Assembly: GCA_021201235.1 (NCBI GenBank)
Contig: JAJQFI010000008.1
Span: 1 to 64,000, forward strand
Length of the DNA: 64,000 nt
Reading direction: 5' to 3'
From: Oscillospiraceae bacterium
GTDB taxonomy: Bacteria > Bacillota > Clostridia > Oscillospirales > Ruminococcaceae
Made by a program: the position numbers and the translations under genes. This document shows, piece after piece, positions 10,897-19,670 of this stretch (the stretch's first letter is position 1; each line of letters starts with the position of its first letter). The notes below the pieces were generated by a model. It was not told where the DNA came from. It did no database searches and saw nothing but the letters and a program-made list of their open reading frames with translations.

Positions 10897-12072
10897 ATGA
10901 AAAAAGGAAAAAGGATTGATTACGCATCATTCAAAAAGAAAGCCTCGAGAATAAGGTACGGAAATCTTGCTCTTCTCCTGGCAATAGTTCTTATCATCAT
11001 TGCAATTATATGCGTATCATGCTCCGGCTCAAAAAAGAGCGACGAAGAAAAAAACAATAACGATACGACGAAAAATCAGGACGGAACCGTGACGGATATT
11101 ATCGAGGATGAGGCAGACCCCGAAGCGAGCACCACATCCGACCCGACTCAGCAGAGCTCTTATCTCTTCAAATCCGTGACCGTGTCTTCAAGCGAAGTCG
11201 GTTCCGGGCATCTGGTTCTCGTCAACAATAATATCGCACTTCTTAACGAAGTCAACGAGGACGAGCTTGTTATCGTAAGAGAATACAAGAACAGTGCATA
11301 CTGGGTCAAGGACTACAGCGTTTTGGTTCTCCCCGACACTATGGATGCTCTTAACGAGATGCTTCTTGCGTTCTATAACGTCACCGGTAACGACAGTGTC
11401 ATGGTCAGGAGCGGCTATCGTTCGTTTGCATATCAGCAGGAGCTCTATGAGGACGAGCTCGCATCGACCGGCGAGGATTCCTCGACTCTTGTTGCACAGG
11501 CGGGCTACAGCGAGCACCACACCGGCTATGCCATCGACTTCACCACCTACAACGGCAGCTCCTACAGCGACTTCGACGGAACCGGCGACTATGAGTGGAT
11601 TATGGAGAACTGCTATAAGTACGGCTTCATCAACCGCTATCCCGACGGCAAGGAATCCATCACCCTCATCGACAATGAGCCCTGGCATTTCAGATATGTC
11701 GGAATTCCGCATGCACAGGTTATGTATGAATATGATATGTGCCTCGAGGAATATATATCCTTCATCAAGAACTACACCATCGACTCGGGCTTCCTTCTTG
11801 TGAATGCCGACGACGGAGCGCAGTATATCATCTACTACGTTCCGATGTCCGACTCGGACACCACGACCATCTATGTTCCTCTTACGGACGACGGCGTTAC
11901 GGCTTATCCCTATGAGATTTCCGGAAACAACGTTGACGGATTTATCGTGACCGTAACTCTTCAGGAAGGCACCGGAGTAGTCTCGACCGACGACACCACT
12001 ACAGAAGACGAGACTTCTGAGGGCGAAACCGAAGAGGCTGAGGGAACCGAGAACGGCGAAAGCGAAGAATAA
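10897..12072 (+). CDS. Membrane-anchored D-alanyl-D-alanine carboxypeptidase (VanY/M15B type)
   Basis: 391 aa from the ATG at 10897, which has AAAGGA nine bases upstream. Residues 26-46 form one N-terminal membrane anchor, followed by a charged S/D/E/N linker, so the enzyme faces the cell wall. The peptidase M15 domain contains the zinc ligands in SEHHTGYAIDF (SxHxxGxxxD) and EPWHFRY (ExWH), plus the RSGYRS substrate motif. The family trims the terminal D-Ala from peptidoglycan stem peptides. A C-terminal extension ends in a low-complexity E/T/G tail of unknown role. Mrp-type ATPase follows after 35 bases without an obvious terminator, so read-through is likely. Confidence 0.88.
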   Translation: MKKGKRIDYASFKKKASRIRYGNLALLLAIVLIIIAIICVSCSGSKKSDEEKNNNDTTKNQDGTVTDIIEDEADPEASTTSDPTQQSSYLFKSVTVSSSEVGSGHLVLVNNNIALLNEVNEDELVIVREYKNSAYWVKDYSVLVLPDTMDALNEMLLAFYNVTGNDSVMVRSGYRSFAYQQELYEDELASTGEDSSTLVAQAGYSEHHTGYAIDFTTYNGSSYSDFDGTGDYEWIMENCYKYGFINRYPDGKESITLIDNEPWHFRYVGIPHAQVMYEYDMCLEEYISFIKNYTIDSGFLLVNADDGAQYIIYYVPMSDSDTTTIYVPLTDDGVTAYPYEISGNNVDGFIVTVTLQEGTGVVSTDDTTTEDETSEGETEEAEGTENGESEE

Positions 12073-12107
12073 TACTCAAAAATCATATCAATCGGAAGTA
12101 ATTTATA

Positions 12108-12941
12108 ATGGCGGAATGCAGTCACGATTGCTCGTCCTGCTCGCAGAACTGTTCCTCAAGAACAGAGCCGCAGGACATGCACGTTTCGGCTAACGAATTT
12201 TCAAACATTAAAAAAGTAATCGGAGTTGTAAGCGGCAAGGGCGGCGTCGGAAAATCGCTCGTCACTTCCCTTCTGGCATCCGAATCGCAAAAGCGTGGAA
12301 ATAAAACCGCAATACTCGATGCGGACATCACCGGTCCCTCGATTCCGAGGGCATTCGGAGTCACACAGCCCGTCACAACCGACGGAAAGTATATAAACCC
12401 TTCCGTTTCAAAAAGCGGAATCAAAGTTGTTTCGACCAACCTGCTTCTTGACGACGAGACCCAACCGGTCGTATGGCGCGGTCCCATCATTGCGGGAGCT
12501 GTGAAGCAGTTCTGGAACGAGACCAACTGGGGCGAGGTTGACTATATGTTTGTCGACATGCCTCCGGGAACGGGCGACGTCCCGCTCACAGTCTTCCAGT
12601 CAATCCGGCTCGACGGAATTGTTATCGTCACCTCCCCGCAGGAACTGGTCAGCATGATAGTCTCGAAGGCTGTCAACATGGCGGAAATGATGGGCATCCC
12701 GATACTCGGAATCATCGAGAACATGAGCTATGTCAAATGCCCCTGTTGTGGTGAGGAAATCAAGGTCTTCGGCGATAGCCACACGGCAAAGATTGCCGAG
12801 GAGAACCACCTTCCGCTTCTGGCAAGGCTTCCCTTCGATTCTGAAATCTTCGCTCTTTGCGACAAGGGCGAAATTGAGAGCTACGAATGCGATGATGTCA
12901 AGGCTGCTGCCGACATGATTTTCAGGGCAGTTGCGGACTGA
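12108..12941 (+). CDS. Mrp/NBP35-type iron-sulfur carrier P-loop ATPase
   Basis: 277 aa, cytoplasmic. A Cys-rich N-terminus (MAECSHDCSSCSQNC) is typical of clostridial members. The deviant Walker A GKGGVGKS sits near residue 43, with the DMPPGTGD switch motif near residue 150 and the cluster-binding CPCC pair near residue 207. The family binds a bridging [4Fe-4S] cluster as a dimer and passes it to apo-proteins. The gene ends 20 bases before a bidirectional terminator shared with the convergent DUF308 gene. Confidence 0.92.
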   Translation: MAECSHDCSSCSQNCSSRTEPQDMHVSANEFSNIKKVIGVVSGKGGVGKSLVTSLLASESQKRGNKTAILDADITGPSIPRAFGVTQPVTTDGKYINPSVSKSGIKVVSTNLLLDDETQPVVWRGPIIAGAVKQFWNETNWGEVDYMFVDMPPGTGDVPLTVFQSIRLDGIVIVTSPQELVSMIVSKAVNMAEMMGIPILGIIENMSYVKCPCCGEEIKVFGDSHTAKIAEENHLPLLARLPFDSEIFALCDKGEIESYECDDVKAAADMIFRAVAD

Positions 12942-12962
12942 TAGAAAGCAAAGCATAAAAAT

Positions 12963-12993
12963 AAGCACCGTCTTTTCAGGCGGTGCTTTTTCT
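12963..12993. terminator. Bidirectional terminator
   Basis: AAGCACCG and CGGTGCTT pair around a 10-base loop, with T-runs on both sides (TTTTTCT on plus, TATTTTT on minus). It serves the convergent Mrp and DUF308 genes. Confidence 0.85.
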
Positions 12994-13010
12994 ATGGATG
13001 CAAAGATTAA

Positions 13011-13556
13011 TCAGTCTTCATGCTCTTCGACAACTACGTCCCCGTTCTTCTTTCCGGAAAGGAAAGCGGTTACGACATCGAGAACAGCCTGAACGATAAG
13101 CGAAATGCCGATTACCATCCAGATAGCGTCGGATGCGGAAATGTTGACGATGATAATTGCACAGACGAGTGTTACCACAGCGTCAAGAAGCGCAGGCTTC
13201 CAGCCGTTGTCCTTGAGCCTCATAAGGTCGATGGACATTCCGAGCTTGGATACACCGAGCAAAAGAATTGCCAAAGCGATTACCGTGTCGAACACTCCGA
13301 CAACCCAACCGGTCTTGATGAGGATGAATGCGCCGATGGCGATTTCCATAAGACCCTTGGTCATGCCCTGACCGAGGACACTTCCGACCGGCTCGGCTCT
13401 GAAGTAGCCGATGAGGGAAATTACACCAAGCACAAGAAGCGCGATTCCGGCGATGATTACGACAGCTCTTGTGAGCGTGTCGGGGCTGATGAGCAGAAAG
13501 AGACCGACAACAATCTCAACCACTGCGAGCCCGATTCCAGATAATTTTTGTTTCAT
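13011..13556 (-). CDS. DUF308/HdeD-like integral membrane protein
   Basis: 181 aa from the ATG at 13556, chosen because GGGAGG lies seven bases upstream; a TTG 33 bases earlier has no such site. About six hydrophobic segments with short loops cover residues 5-165, and a charged tail (KKNGDVVVEEHED) follows. This is the HdeD/DUF308 pattern of two-helix repeats. HdeD in E. coli is linked to acid resistance, but the function in Clostridia is not established. It is divergent from the TetR gene and could be its target. Confidence 0.75.
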   Translation of the reverse strand: MKQKLSGIGLAVVEIVVGLFLLISPDTLTRAVVIIAGIALLVLGVISLIGYFRAEPVGSVLGQGMTKGLMEIAIGAFILIKTGWVVGVFDTVIALAILLLGVSKLGMSIDLMRLKDNGWKPALLDAVVTLVCAIIIVNISASDAIWMVIGISLIVQAVLDVVTAFLSGKKNGDVVVEEHED

Positions 13557-13621
13557 AAAAAATCCTCCCGTATTTTGATTTTTGTCCAAAGAAAAGCCGT
13601 TGACTTTTCCTTATGTATTAT

Positions 13622-13650
13622 AGTATAATAGACATGTGTTGATTTTTCAA
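13622..13650 (-). promoter_or_regulatory. Promoter of the DUF308 gene
   Basis: Minus strand TTGAAA (13650-13645), 17-base spacer, TATACT (13627-13622), about 65 bases before the start codon. Confidence 0.75.
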
Positions 13651-13713
13651 GGGACAATTCAAGGTGATTTGTTCCAAAACCAACAAATCATAGGCATAAT
13701 GTCTTGAATATAT

Positions 13714-13731
13714 ACACTTTTATAAAAGTGT
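13714..13731. promoter_or_regulatory. 18-bp perfect palindrome, likely TetR operator
   Basis: ACACTTTTATAAAAGTGT is a perfect palindrome 24 bases before the TetR start codon. The size and symmetry suit a TetR dimer site, so autoregulation is likely. It lies about 64 bases upstream of the divergent DUF308 promoter, so control of that gene is less certain. Confidence 0.6.
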
Positions 13732-13755
13732 TACTCTAAAGAAAGCGAGGATATA

Positions 13756-14322
13756 ATGACCTACAAAACTACTAAAGGCAACCGCCGTGTTCTGGTTACG
13801 AAGAAGCTGATAAGTGATGCTCTTCTGAAGCTTCTTGAGACAAAGAACATAGAAAAGGTAACCATAACCGAGCTGTGCGAGATGGCACATGTCAACCGCT
13901 CAACCTTCTATCATTACTACACCAGCCAGTATGATGTGCTCACCGAGATTGAAGACGAAAAGGTCGAGGACATCAAGATGATGCTTGAAAAGATAGACCC
14001 GAAGAAGAGCTTTACCGTCAGAGAGCAGACCGAAGCCATTCTCAACTACCTCAAAGAGAATAAATCCGCATTTTTACTGTTCATGAACAGCAAATATATA
14101 CCCAAGGACTTTTCGGAAAAGCTGTTTGACATAACGATGGAGAAAAGCTTTGCCAAGGATTGTGCGCCGAAAGAGCTTTCCGACGAACAGAAGGAGCTCT
14201 GGAACAACTTCTATCAAGGCGGCTTCTACTATCTCACATACTCGTGGCTTTCGGATGATTTCTCCGCCGATTCATCCGACGTTGCGGACCTTATCTGCAA
14301 TCTTGTCAAAATCCGAAATTAA
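13756..14322 (+). CDS. TetR/AcrR-family transcriptional regulator
   Basis: 188 aa. The N-terminal helix-turn-helix domain (about residues 15-60) contains KVTITELCEMAHVNRSTFYHYY, the classical TetR recognition motif. The C-terminal helical region, rich in aromatic residues, resembles the TetR_C_8-type ligand/dimer domain; the ligand is unknown. A GCGAGG site precedes the ATG. An 18-bp palindrome just upstream is the probable operator. The gene is divergent from the DUF308 membrane protein, the best candidate target. Confidence 0.88.
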   Translation: MTYKTTKGNRRVLVTKKLISDALLKLLETKNIEKVTITELCEMAHVNRSTFYHYYTSQYDVLTEIEDEKVEDIKMMLEKIDPKKSFTVREQTEAILNYLKENKSAFLLFMNSKYIPKDFSEKLFDITMEKSFAKDCAPKELSDEQKELWNNFYQGGFYYLTYSWLSDDFSADSSDVADLICNLVKIRN

Positions 14323-14327
14323 TAAAA

Positions 14328-14358
14328 AATCCCGACTGCAAGATGTCGGGATTTCTTT
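14328..14358. terminator. Bidirectional terminator
   Basis: AATCCCGAC and GTCGGGATT pair around an 8-base loop, with T-rich sequence on both sides (TCTTTAT on plus, TTTTTATT on minus). It lies between the convergent TetR and dapB genes. Confidence 0.85.
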
Positions 14359-14369
14359 ATATTCAGTGT

Positions 14370-15134
14370 TCAGTTATTCGAGGCTTCGATTAAATCCTGC
14401 ATCGAGTACATTCCTGCCGGTTTTCCGGAGAGAAATACCGCGGCGTTGACCGCTCCTACGGCGAAGACCTCTTTTGAAGCGGCGGAATGGGAAAGAGTTA
14501 TGACCTCGTCGCGCCCTGCGAAAATTATCTCGTGCTCGCCTACTATCGTCCCTCCTCTGACGGAATGGATTCCGATTTCGGTCTTGTCGCGCTTCTTGTG
14601 CTGACTGTGGCGGTCGTAGATGTAGTTGTATCTTTCGTCGCGAGCCTCGTTGATGGAATCGGCAAGCATCAGAGCCGTGCCGCTCGGGGCGTCTATCTTC
14701 TGGTTGTGGTGCTTCTCAACGATTTCGATATCATAGTCGTCGCCAAGGATGGTGGCGGCTTTTTTCGCAAGTGCGCTCAGAAGATTTATGCCTATCGACA
14801 TATTTGCAGTGAAGAAAATCGGAATCTGTGAAGATGCTGACTTGATATCGGCGATGTCTGTCTCGCTATAGCCGGTGGTGGCAAGCACCAAAGCCGTGCC
14901 GTTTGTTTTGGCATAATCAAGAAGCGAAGGCAGAGCCGAAGGATGGGAGAAGTCGATTATGACATCCGGCTTGCAGGTAAGCTTTGAAACGTCGGTGACT
15001 GTCTCGAACGGGAGCTCCCCCGAAACCACTTTATCCACGCCGGCAACGGCTTCGATATCGTCCCTTTTCGAGATTACGTCGCCGACAACCTTGCCCATTT
15101 TTCCGAAGCAACCGCTTATTACCGCATTAACCAT
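14370..15134 (-). CDS. dapB: 4-hydroxy-tetrahydrodipicolinate reductase
   Basis: 254 aa, cytoplasmic. It reduces hydroxy-tetrahydrodipicolinate with NAD(P)H in the diaminopimelate/lysine pathway. An N-terminal Rossmann fold (ISGCFGKMGK) is followed by the family signature EKHHNQKIDAPSGTA (about residues 149-163), which carries the catalytic histidine and lysine. Length is normal. It is 18 bases after dapA and last in the asd-dapA-dapB run. Confidence 0.96.
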   Translation of the reverse strand: MVNAVISGCFGKMGKVVGDVISKRDDIEAVAGVDKVVSGELPFETVTDVSKLTCKPDVIIDFSHPSALPSLLDYAKTNGTALVLATTGYSETDIADIKSASSQIPIFFTANMSIGINLLSALAKKAATILGDDYDIEIVEKHHNQKIDAPSGTALMLADSINEARDERYNYIYDRHSQHKKRDKTEIGIHSVRGGTIVGEHEIIFAGRDEVITLSHSAASKEVFAVGAVNAAVFLSGKPAGMYSMQDLIEASNN

Positions 15135-15152
15135 TTAATCAATCCTCTCTTT

Positions 15153-16040
15153 TCAGACAAGTTCGTGCTTAATAAGAATCTGTCTGAGCTTTTCTTTGTT
15201 TTCATCGCCCATTTCGCAAAGCGGAAGCCTGCAGCCTCCGATATCAAGCCCCATCATGTTCATAGCCGCCTTGACGGGAATCGGGTTGACCTCGCTGAAG
15301 AGGGCGTTTGTCAGGTCGAGATACTTAAACGCCAGTTCGCTCGCCTTATCGAAATCTTTGTCGAGACAAAGTTTGCACATCTCGTGAGTCAAATTCGGCA
15401 GGATGTTCGAAAGGACGGAGATTACTCCCCTGCCGCCGATTGCCATCATCGGGACTGTCAGGTCGTCGTTTCCACTGTAGAGCGACATGTCGTCGCCACA
15501 CTGAGCTCTTATCTCCATCGCAAGAGCCATATTGCCGCTTGCTTCCTTGGTGCCGACTATCTGGGGATGCTTTGCAAGTTCTTTGTAAGTCGAGATACCG
15601 ATATTGAACCCCGTTCTTGACGGGACGTTATAGACGATTGCGGGGAGCTTAGTTTTCGAGAGAATCCTCTCGTAGTGCTTGATGAGCCCGCTCTGGGTAC
15701 ACTTATTATAATAAGGAGTGACGAGAAGAAGACCGTCGGCACCCGCCTCTTCGGCGGCTTGGGTCGTGCCGATGCAATACTCGGTGTCGTTCGAGCCGGT
15801 CGAGCATATTACGGGGACTCTTCCCCGAGCGGTCTCGACGGCGCACTTCATAAGAGCACGGTGCTCCTCGCCGGAAAGAACGGCATTCTCGCCGGTTGTT
15901 CCGACGGCAACGATGGCGTCTATCCCCTCGGAAATCTGAAACTCGATGAGTTCACTATACTTCTCAAGATTTATCTCGCCGTTCTGCTTGAATGGGGTTA
16001 CAAGCGCCGTTGCGGCACCTTCAAACAATAGCTTCTTCAT
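15153..16040 (-). CDS. dapA: 4-hydroxy-tetrahydrodipicolinate synthase
   Basis: 295 aa from the ATG at 16040, which has GGGAG eight bases upstream; the open frame extends further but without a ribosome site. A TIM-barrel aldolase that condenses pyruvate and aspartate semialdehyde. Visible are the Schiff-base lysine in VGTKEASGN, the tyrosine in VYNVPSRTG and the substrate loop GTTGEN. It lies between asd and dapB. Asd supplies its substrate and dapB uses its product, so this is a functional lysine/peptidoglycan precursor operon. Confidence 0.97.
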   Translation of the reverse strand: MKKLLFEGAATALVTPFKQNGEINLEKYSELIEFQISEGIDAIVAVGTTGENAVLSGEEHRALMKCAVETARGRVPVICSTGSNDTEYCIGTTQAAEEAGADGLLLVTPYYNKCTQSGLIKHYERILSKTKLPAIVYNVPSRTGFNIGISTYKELAKHPQIVGTKEASGNMALAMEIRAQCGDDMSLYSGNDDLTVPMMAIGGRGVISVLSNILPNLTHEMCKLCLDKDFDKASELAFKYLDLTNALFSEVNPIPVKAAMNMMGLDIGGCRLPLCEMGDENKEKLRQILIKHELV

Positions 16041-16064
16041 ACAATACACTCCCTTCATATAGTG

Positions 16065-16137
16065 TGTAGGGGCGGATACTATCCGCCCGTCCCAACAGAG
16101 CAATCGAGCTTTCGGGCGGATGATATCCGCCCCTACA
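16065..16137. repeat. Composite palindromic repeat (inverted pair of a dispersed 24-bp element)
   Basis: Two copies of the palindromic core GGGCGGAT-N3-ATCCGCCC lie in inverted orientation, bounded by TGTAGGGG on the left and CCCCTACA on the right, between asd and dapA. Single copies are at 22234-22257 and 25465-25488. It can form two hairpins or one long cruciform and may be an interspersed repeat or a short non-autonomous element. Confidence 0.8.
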
Positions 16138-16141
16138 GATT

Positions 16142-17221
16142 TCAGTCAAAGTATCCCTTCGCTGCAAGAAGCTCTGCCATGAGGACTCCGCCGCCGGCGG
16201 CGCCACGGAGGGTGTTGTGAGAGATGCAGACGAACTTGTAGTCATACTGGGTGTCCTCGCGAAGTCTGCCCATCGAGATTGCCATGCCGCCTTCACGGTC
16301 ACGGTCAAGCTTGACCTGCGGACGGTCGGGCTCTTCGAAGTAGTTGAGGAACTGCTTCGGTGCGGACGGGAGCTCGAGCTCCTGCGGAACGCCGGAGAAG
16401 GTCTTCCACGCCTCAAGGATTTCTTCCTTTGTGGGCTTGTTCTTGAAGCGAACGAATACTGCGGCGGTGTGACCGTCGGAAACGGGAACACGGAGGCACT
16501 GGGTTGTGATAGAAGTGTCATCGGCGCAGACAATCTTGTCGCCCTCGATGTGACCCCAAACCTTGAGGGGCTCCTGCTCGCTCTTCTCTTCCTCGCCGCC
16601 GATATACGAGATGAGGTTGTCGACCATTTCCGGCCAGGTGTCAAAAGTCTTGCCGGCTCCGGAGATTGCCTGATAGGTGCAGGCAAGAACCTCGGTGATG
16701 CCGTACTTTCTTAAAGGCGTCAAAGCGGGAACATAGCTCTGGATGGAGCAGTTCGACTTGACGGCGATGAAACCGCGCTTTGTGCCGAGACGCTTTCTCT
16801 GTGCGTCGATTATCTCGATATGCTCAGGGTTGATTTCCGGGATGACCATCGGGACATCGGGGGTAAATCTGTTTGCGGAATTGTTCGAAACTACGGGGCA
16901 CTCAAGCTTGGCATAAGCCTCCTCAAGAGCCTTGATTTCGTCCTTCTTCATGTCGACGGCGCAGAAGACGAAGTCGACCATCGACGCAATCTTCTCTTTA
17001 TCCGCTGTGGCGTCCATGACGATTATGTCTTTTGCACACTCAGGGATGGGCGTGGTCATAAGCCAACGTGAGCCGACAGCTTCGCTATATGGCTTTCCCG
17101 CAGACTTCGGGGATGCCGCAAGCACCTTAATCTCAAACCATGGGTGATTTGCAAGAAGGGTGATGAATCTCTGCCCTACCATGCCTGTTGCGCCGATTAC
17201 TCCGACTTTATACTTTTTCAT
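16142..17221 (-). CDS. asd: Aspartate-semialdehyde dehydrogenase
   Basis: 359 aa, cytoplasmic. It reduces aspartyl phosphate to aspartate semialdehyde, the branch point to lysine, threonine and methionine. An N-terminal NADP-binding motif VIGATGMVGQRF is followed by the active-site cysteine in KSNCSIQSY (about residue 154) and the QAISGAGK signature. The sequence and length resemble the archaeal/fungal-type enzyme rather than the E. coli type. First gene of the asd-dapA-dapB run. No convincing promoter was found in its leader, which is divergent from queA. Confidence 0.95.
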   Translation of the reverse strand: MKKYKVGVIGATGMVGQRFITLLANHPWFEIKVLAASPKSAGKPYSEAVGSRWLMTTPIPECAKDIIVMDATADKEKIASMVDFVFCAVDMKKDEIKALEEAYAKLECPVVSNNSANRFTPDVPMVIPEINPEHIEIIDAQRKRLGTKRGFIAVKSNCSIQSYVPALTPLRKYGITEVLACTYQAISGAGKTFDTWPEMVDNLISYIGGEEEKSEQEPLKVWGHIEGDKIVCADDTSITTQCLRVPVSDGHTAAVFVRFKNKPTKEEILEAWKTFSGVPQELELPSAPKQFLNYFEEPDRPQVKLDRDREGGMAISMGRLREDTQYDYKFVCISHNTLRGAAGGGVLMAELLAAKGYFD

Positions 17222-17262
17222 ATGTAAAACTCCTTGCTTTATACCGCCGGCTTAAATTGGTA

Positions 17263-17291
17263 TTGAAAAAGTCGCGCGGTTGTTATATAAT
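17263..17291 (+). promoter_or_regulatory. Promoter of queA
   Basis: TTGAAA (17263-17268), 17-base spacer, TATAAT (17286-17291). The predicted leader to the queA ATG is about 105 bases, in which I see no riboswitch fold I can name. Confidence 0.75.
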
Positions 17292-17401
17292 GTCAAGTGC
17301 GGGATATACACCGCAACCCATTCTTTTATATTATACCGCGACAAAGTGAATACGTCAACCTTAAAATACACCAAATTTTATTTGAAAGAAGCACCATTAT
17401 C

Positions 17402-18454
17402 ATGACATTTGAAACCGATTTGAAAACAAGCGACTTTAATTACGACCTGCCGGAGGAGCTTATCGCGCAGACTCCCGTGGAGCCGAGGAATGCTTCGCGG
17501 CTCATGGTCATCGACCGTAAATCGGGCGACATCACGCACGACCACTTCTATAATCTATGCAAGTACCTCCGAAAGGGTGACACTCTGATTGTCAACGACT
17601 CGAGGGTTCTCCCCGCCAGAATCTACGGCGAAAAGGCAGACAACGGGACGTTTATCGAGTTTCTTCTTCTCGAGCAGAAGGAAAACATGGTCTGGGAGAT
17701 TCTTTGCCGCCCCGGAAAGAAGGCGAAGATTGGAACGAAGTTTATTTTCGGCGGAGGAAAGCTCACCGCCGAGATTATAGATATTTTTGAAGACGGAAAC
17801 AGGCTCGCTAAGTTCTCCTGCGATGGCAGTATCTACACGGTTCTTGACGAAATCGGGCAGATGCCGCTTCCGCCTTACATAAAAGAGAAGCTCGAGAACA
17901 ATGAGCGGTACCAGACTGTTTACTCGAACGAGGTCGGCTCCGCCGCCGCTCCGACTGCAGGACTTCACTTCACGACTGAACAGCTTGAGGAGATTCAAGC
18001 CGCCGGAATAAACATCGGGAAGGTCACCCTGCACGTCGGCTTGGGCACCTTCCGCCCCGTCAAGGAAGAGAGCATCTCGGAGCACAAGATGCACTCGGAG
18101 CACTATGACCTCCCGCCCGAAACCGCCGAGCTCATCAACCGCACCAAGGCGAACGGCGGCAGGGTCATCGTCGTCGGCACGACCTCCTGCAGAACTCTCG
18201 AGAGCGTCGCGACGAAATTTGACGGCGAAATCAAGCCCGACGAAGGCAACACCGACATCTTCATCTATCCCGGGTATAAATTCAAAGCAATCGACGGGCT
18301 CATCACAAACTTCCACCTCCCCGAGAGCACGCTCATCATGCTCGTCTCGGCATTCTTAGGCAAGGACAAGACCATGGCGGCGTATAAGACTGCTGTGGAG
18401 GAGAGATATAGATTCTTCAGCTTTGGGGATGCGATGATTATTATTGATGAGTGA
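17402..18454 (+). CDS. queA: S-adenosylmethionine:tRNA ribosyltransferase-isomerase
   Basis: 350 aa from the ATG at 17402, where QueA homologues start; upstream codons in the frame are not conserved in character. It transfers ribosyl from SAM to preQ1-modified tRNA to make epoxyqueuosine. Family motifs are all present: [16 protein letters not shown] at the start, [14 protein letters not shown] near residue 180, TTSCRTLES, and the terminal [18 protein letters not shown]. The ribosome site is weak. Monocistronic, ending in a bidirectional terminator. Confidence 0.97.
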   Translation: MTFETDLKTSDFNYDLPEELIAQTPVEPRNASRLMVIDRKSGDITHDHFYNLCKYLRKGDTLIVNDSRVLPARIYGEKADNGTFIEFLLLEQKENMVWEILCRPGKKAKIGTKFIFGGGKLTAEIIDIFEDGNRLAKFSCDGSIYTVLDEIGQMPLPPYIKEKLENNERYQTVYSNEVGSAAAPTAGLHFTTEQLEEIQAAGINIGKVTLHVGLGTFRPVKEESISEHKMHSEHYDLPPETAELINRTKANGGRVIVVGTTSCRTLESVATKFDGEIKPDEGNTDIFIYPGYKFKAIDGLITNFHLPESTLIMLVSAFLGKDKTMAAYKTAVEERYRFFSFGDAMIIIDE

Positions 18455-18458
18455 TAAA

Positions 18459-18490
18459 ATAAAGGACAGCTTTTTAAGCTGTCCTTTTGT
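18459..18490. terminator. Bidirectional terminator
   Basis: AAAGGACAGC (18461-18470) and GCTGTCCTTT (18478-18487) form a perfect 10-bp stem with a short loop and A/T flanks, between the convergent queA and GH5 genes. Confidence 0.88.
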
Positions 18491-18497
18491 TATCTGT

Positions 18498-19649
18498 TTA
18501 CTCCAACCCCGCCATGAGACCGTTATAGTAGTCGAGGCAGTCGTCGAAGACTTTGAGGTTTGCCCGGTCGAAGAGACCGTAGGCTTCCGAGCCGGCGTTG
18601 ATGTAGTTGTTGTCCCAGACAACGCAGACCATGCCGCACTCCTTCGCCTTCGAGACGAAATACTCGCCCCACGCTTCTCGGGCAGACTGGTTGTCCTTGT
18701 TGGTGCAACCCATTTCGCCTATGATGACATAGGTGCCGTTCGCGGCGAACTTCTCATAGAGAGCGTCGATGTAGTAGTCGATGTCGCTCTCACAGGATTC
18801 GTCGAACTGGGTGTAGGCGTAGCTGTCGCTCATAGCAAGATTATAGGGCGTGTACATATGAACGGTGAGAAGAAGCTTGTCGCTCGGGTCTGTCGGAAGC
18901 TCAAAGTCATCGGACAGCGCCGCATCGGGAGAAGCGCAATAGGTCGAGACCATCAGATATCTTGTCTCGTTGTTGCCGCCCGAGGCTCTGACCGTGTCTA
19001 CAAATGCCTGATTGCAGTCGATAATTGTCTGCATGGCGTCCTGACACTCGGTCGACCATTCGGAGTAATACCATTCGTAATCGGTGCCGGCGAGTCTCGG
19101 CTCGTTCATCGGCTCAAAGATGAGGTGCTGGTCGTAGTCCTTGAAGTACTCGGCAATCTGTGTCCATATCTTGGTGATATACTCAACAGCCCCGTCGTGA
19201 TTTTCGGCTGTGGGATAATATACTTCGTTATCGTGATGGGAGTTGAGGATGACGTACATGTCGTTTTCAAGTGCCCAGTCGACGACCTCCTGAACCCTCT
19301 CGAGCCAATTCTCGTCGATATTGTAGTCCTCGTCGCAGTGGTAGCTCCATGAAACGGGGATTCGGATTGTCTTGAAGCCGAGCTCGGCGATTGCGTCAAT
19401 CATTTCCTCGGTCGTGTAGGGATTGCCCCACGAGGTTTCCGAGTCGCCGGTCGAGTCAAAGGTGTTGCCAAGGTTCCAGCCGAGCCCCAAATCGGTGATT
19501 AAATCCGAAGCGGTAATCGAAGTGGTTTCGGCGTTCTCGCCGTAGTGGACATGACCGTCGGCGGTGTCTCCGCAGGCGGTGAACACTGCAAGGCACATCA
19601 CAAGAACAGTCAGAAGTGCCAGAAGTCTCTTGAATGAAAATCGTTTCAT
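18498..19649 (-). CDS. Glycoside hydrolase family 5 lipoprotein (cellulase-like)
   Basis: 383 aa. The N-terminus is a lipoprotein signal ending in VFTAC, so the enzyme is held on the outer face of the membrane. The TIM barrel has the GH5 signatures: GWNLGNTFD near residue 55, FKTIRIPVSW, the acid/base glutamate in EPMNEPR (about residue 180) and the nucleophile glutamate in IIGEMGC near residue 305. Likely an endo-beta-1,4-glucanase or related beta-glycanase; the substrate cannot be fixed. No carbohydrate-binding module is attached. Twenty-one bases separate it from the upstream pgsA on the same strand. Confidence 0.92.
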   Translation of the reverse strand: MKRFSFKRLLALLTVLVMCLAVFTACGDTADGHVHYGENAETTSITASDLITDLGLGWNLGNTFDSTGDSETSWGNPYTTEEMIDAIAELGFKTIRIPVSWSYHCDEDYNIDENWLERVQEVVDWALENDMYVILNSHHDNEVYYPTAENHDGAVEYITKIWTQIAEYFKDYDQHLIFEPMNEPRLAGTDYEWYYSEWSTECQDAMQTIIDCNQAFVDTVRASGGNNETRYLMVSTYCASPDAALSDDFELPTDPSDKLLLTVHMYTPYNLAMSDSYAYTQFDESCESDIDYYIDALYEKFAANGTYVIIGEMGCTNKDNQSAREAWGEYFVSKAKECGMVCVVWDNNYINAGSEAYGLFDRANLKVFDDCLDYYNGLMAGLE

Positions 19650-19670
19650 TTCGGTGTCTCCTTCAAAATG

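Noticed and set aside
17298-17401. PreQ1 riboswitch in the queA leader
   Set aside because: The roughly 105-base leader shows no recognisable preQ1 aptamer pattern.
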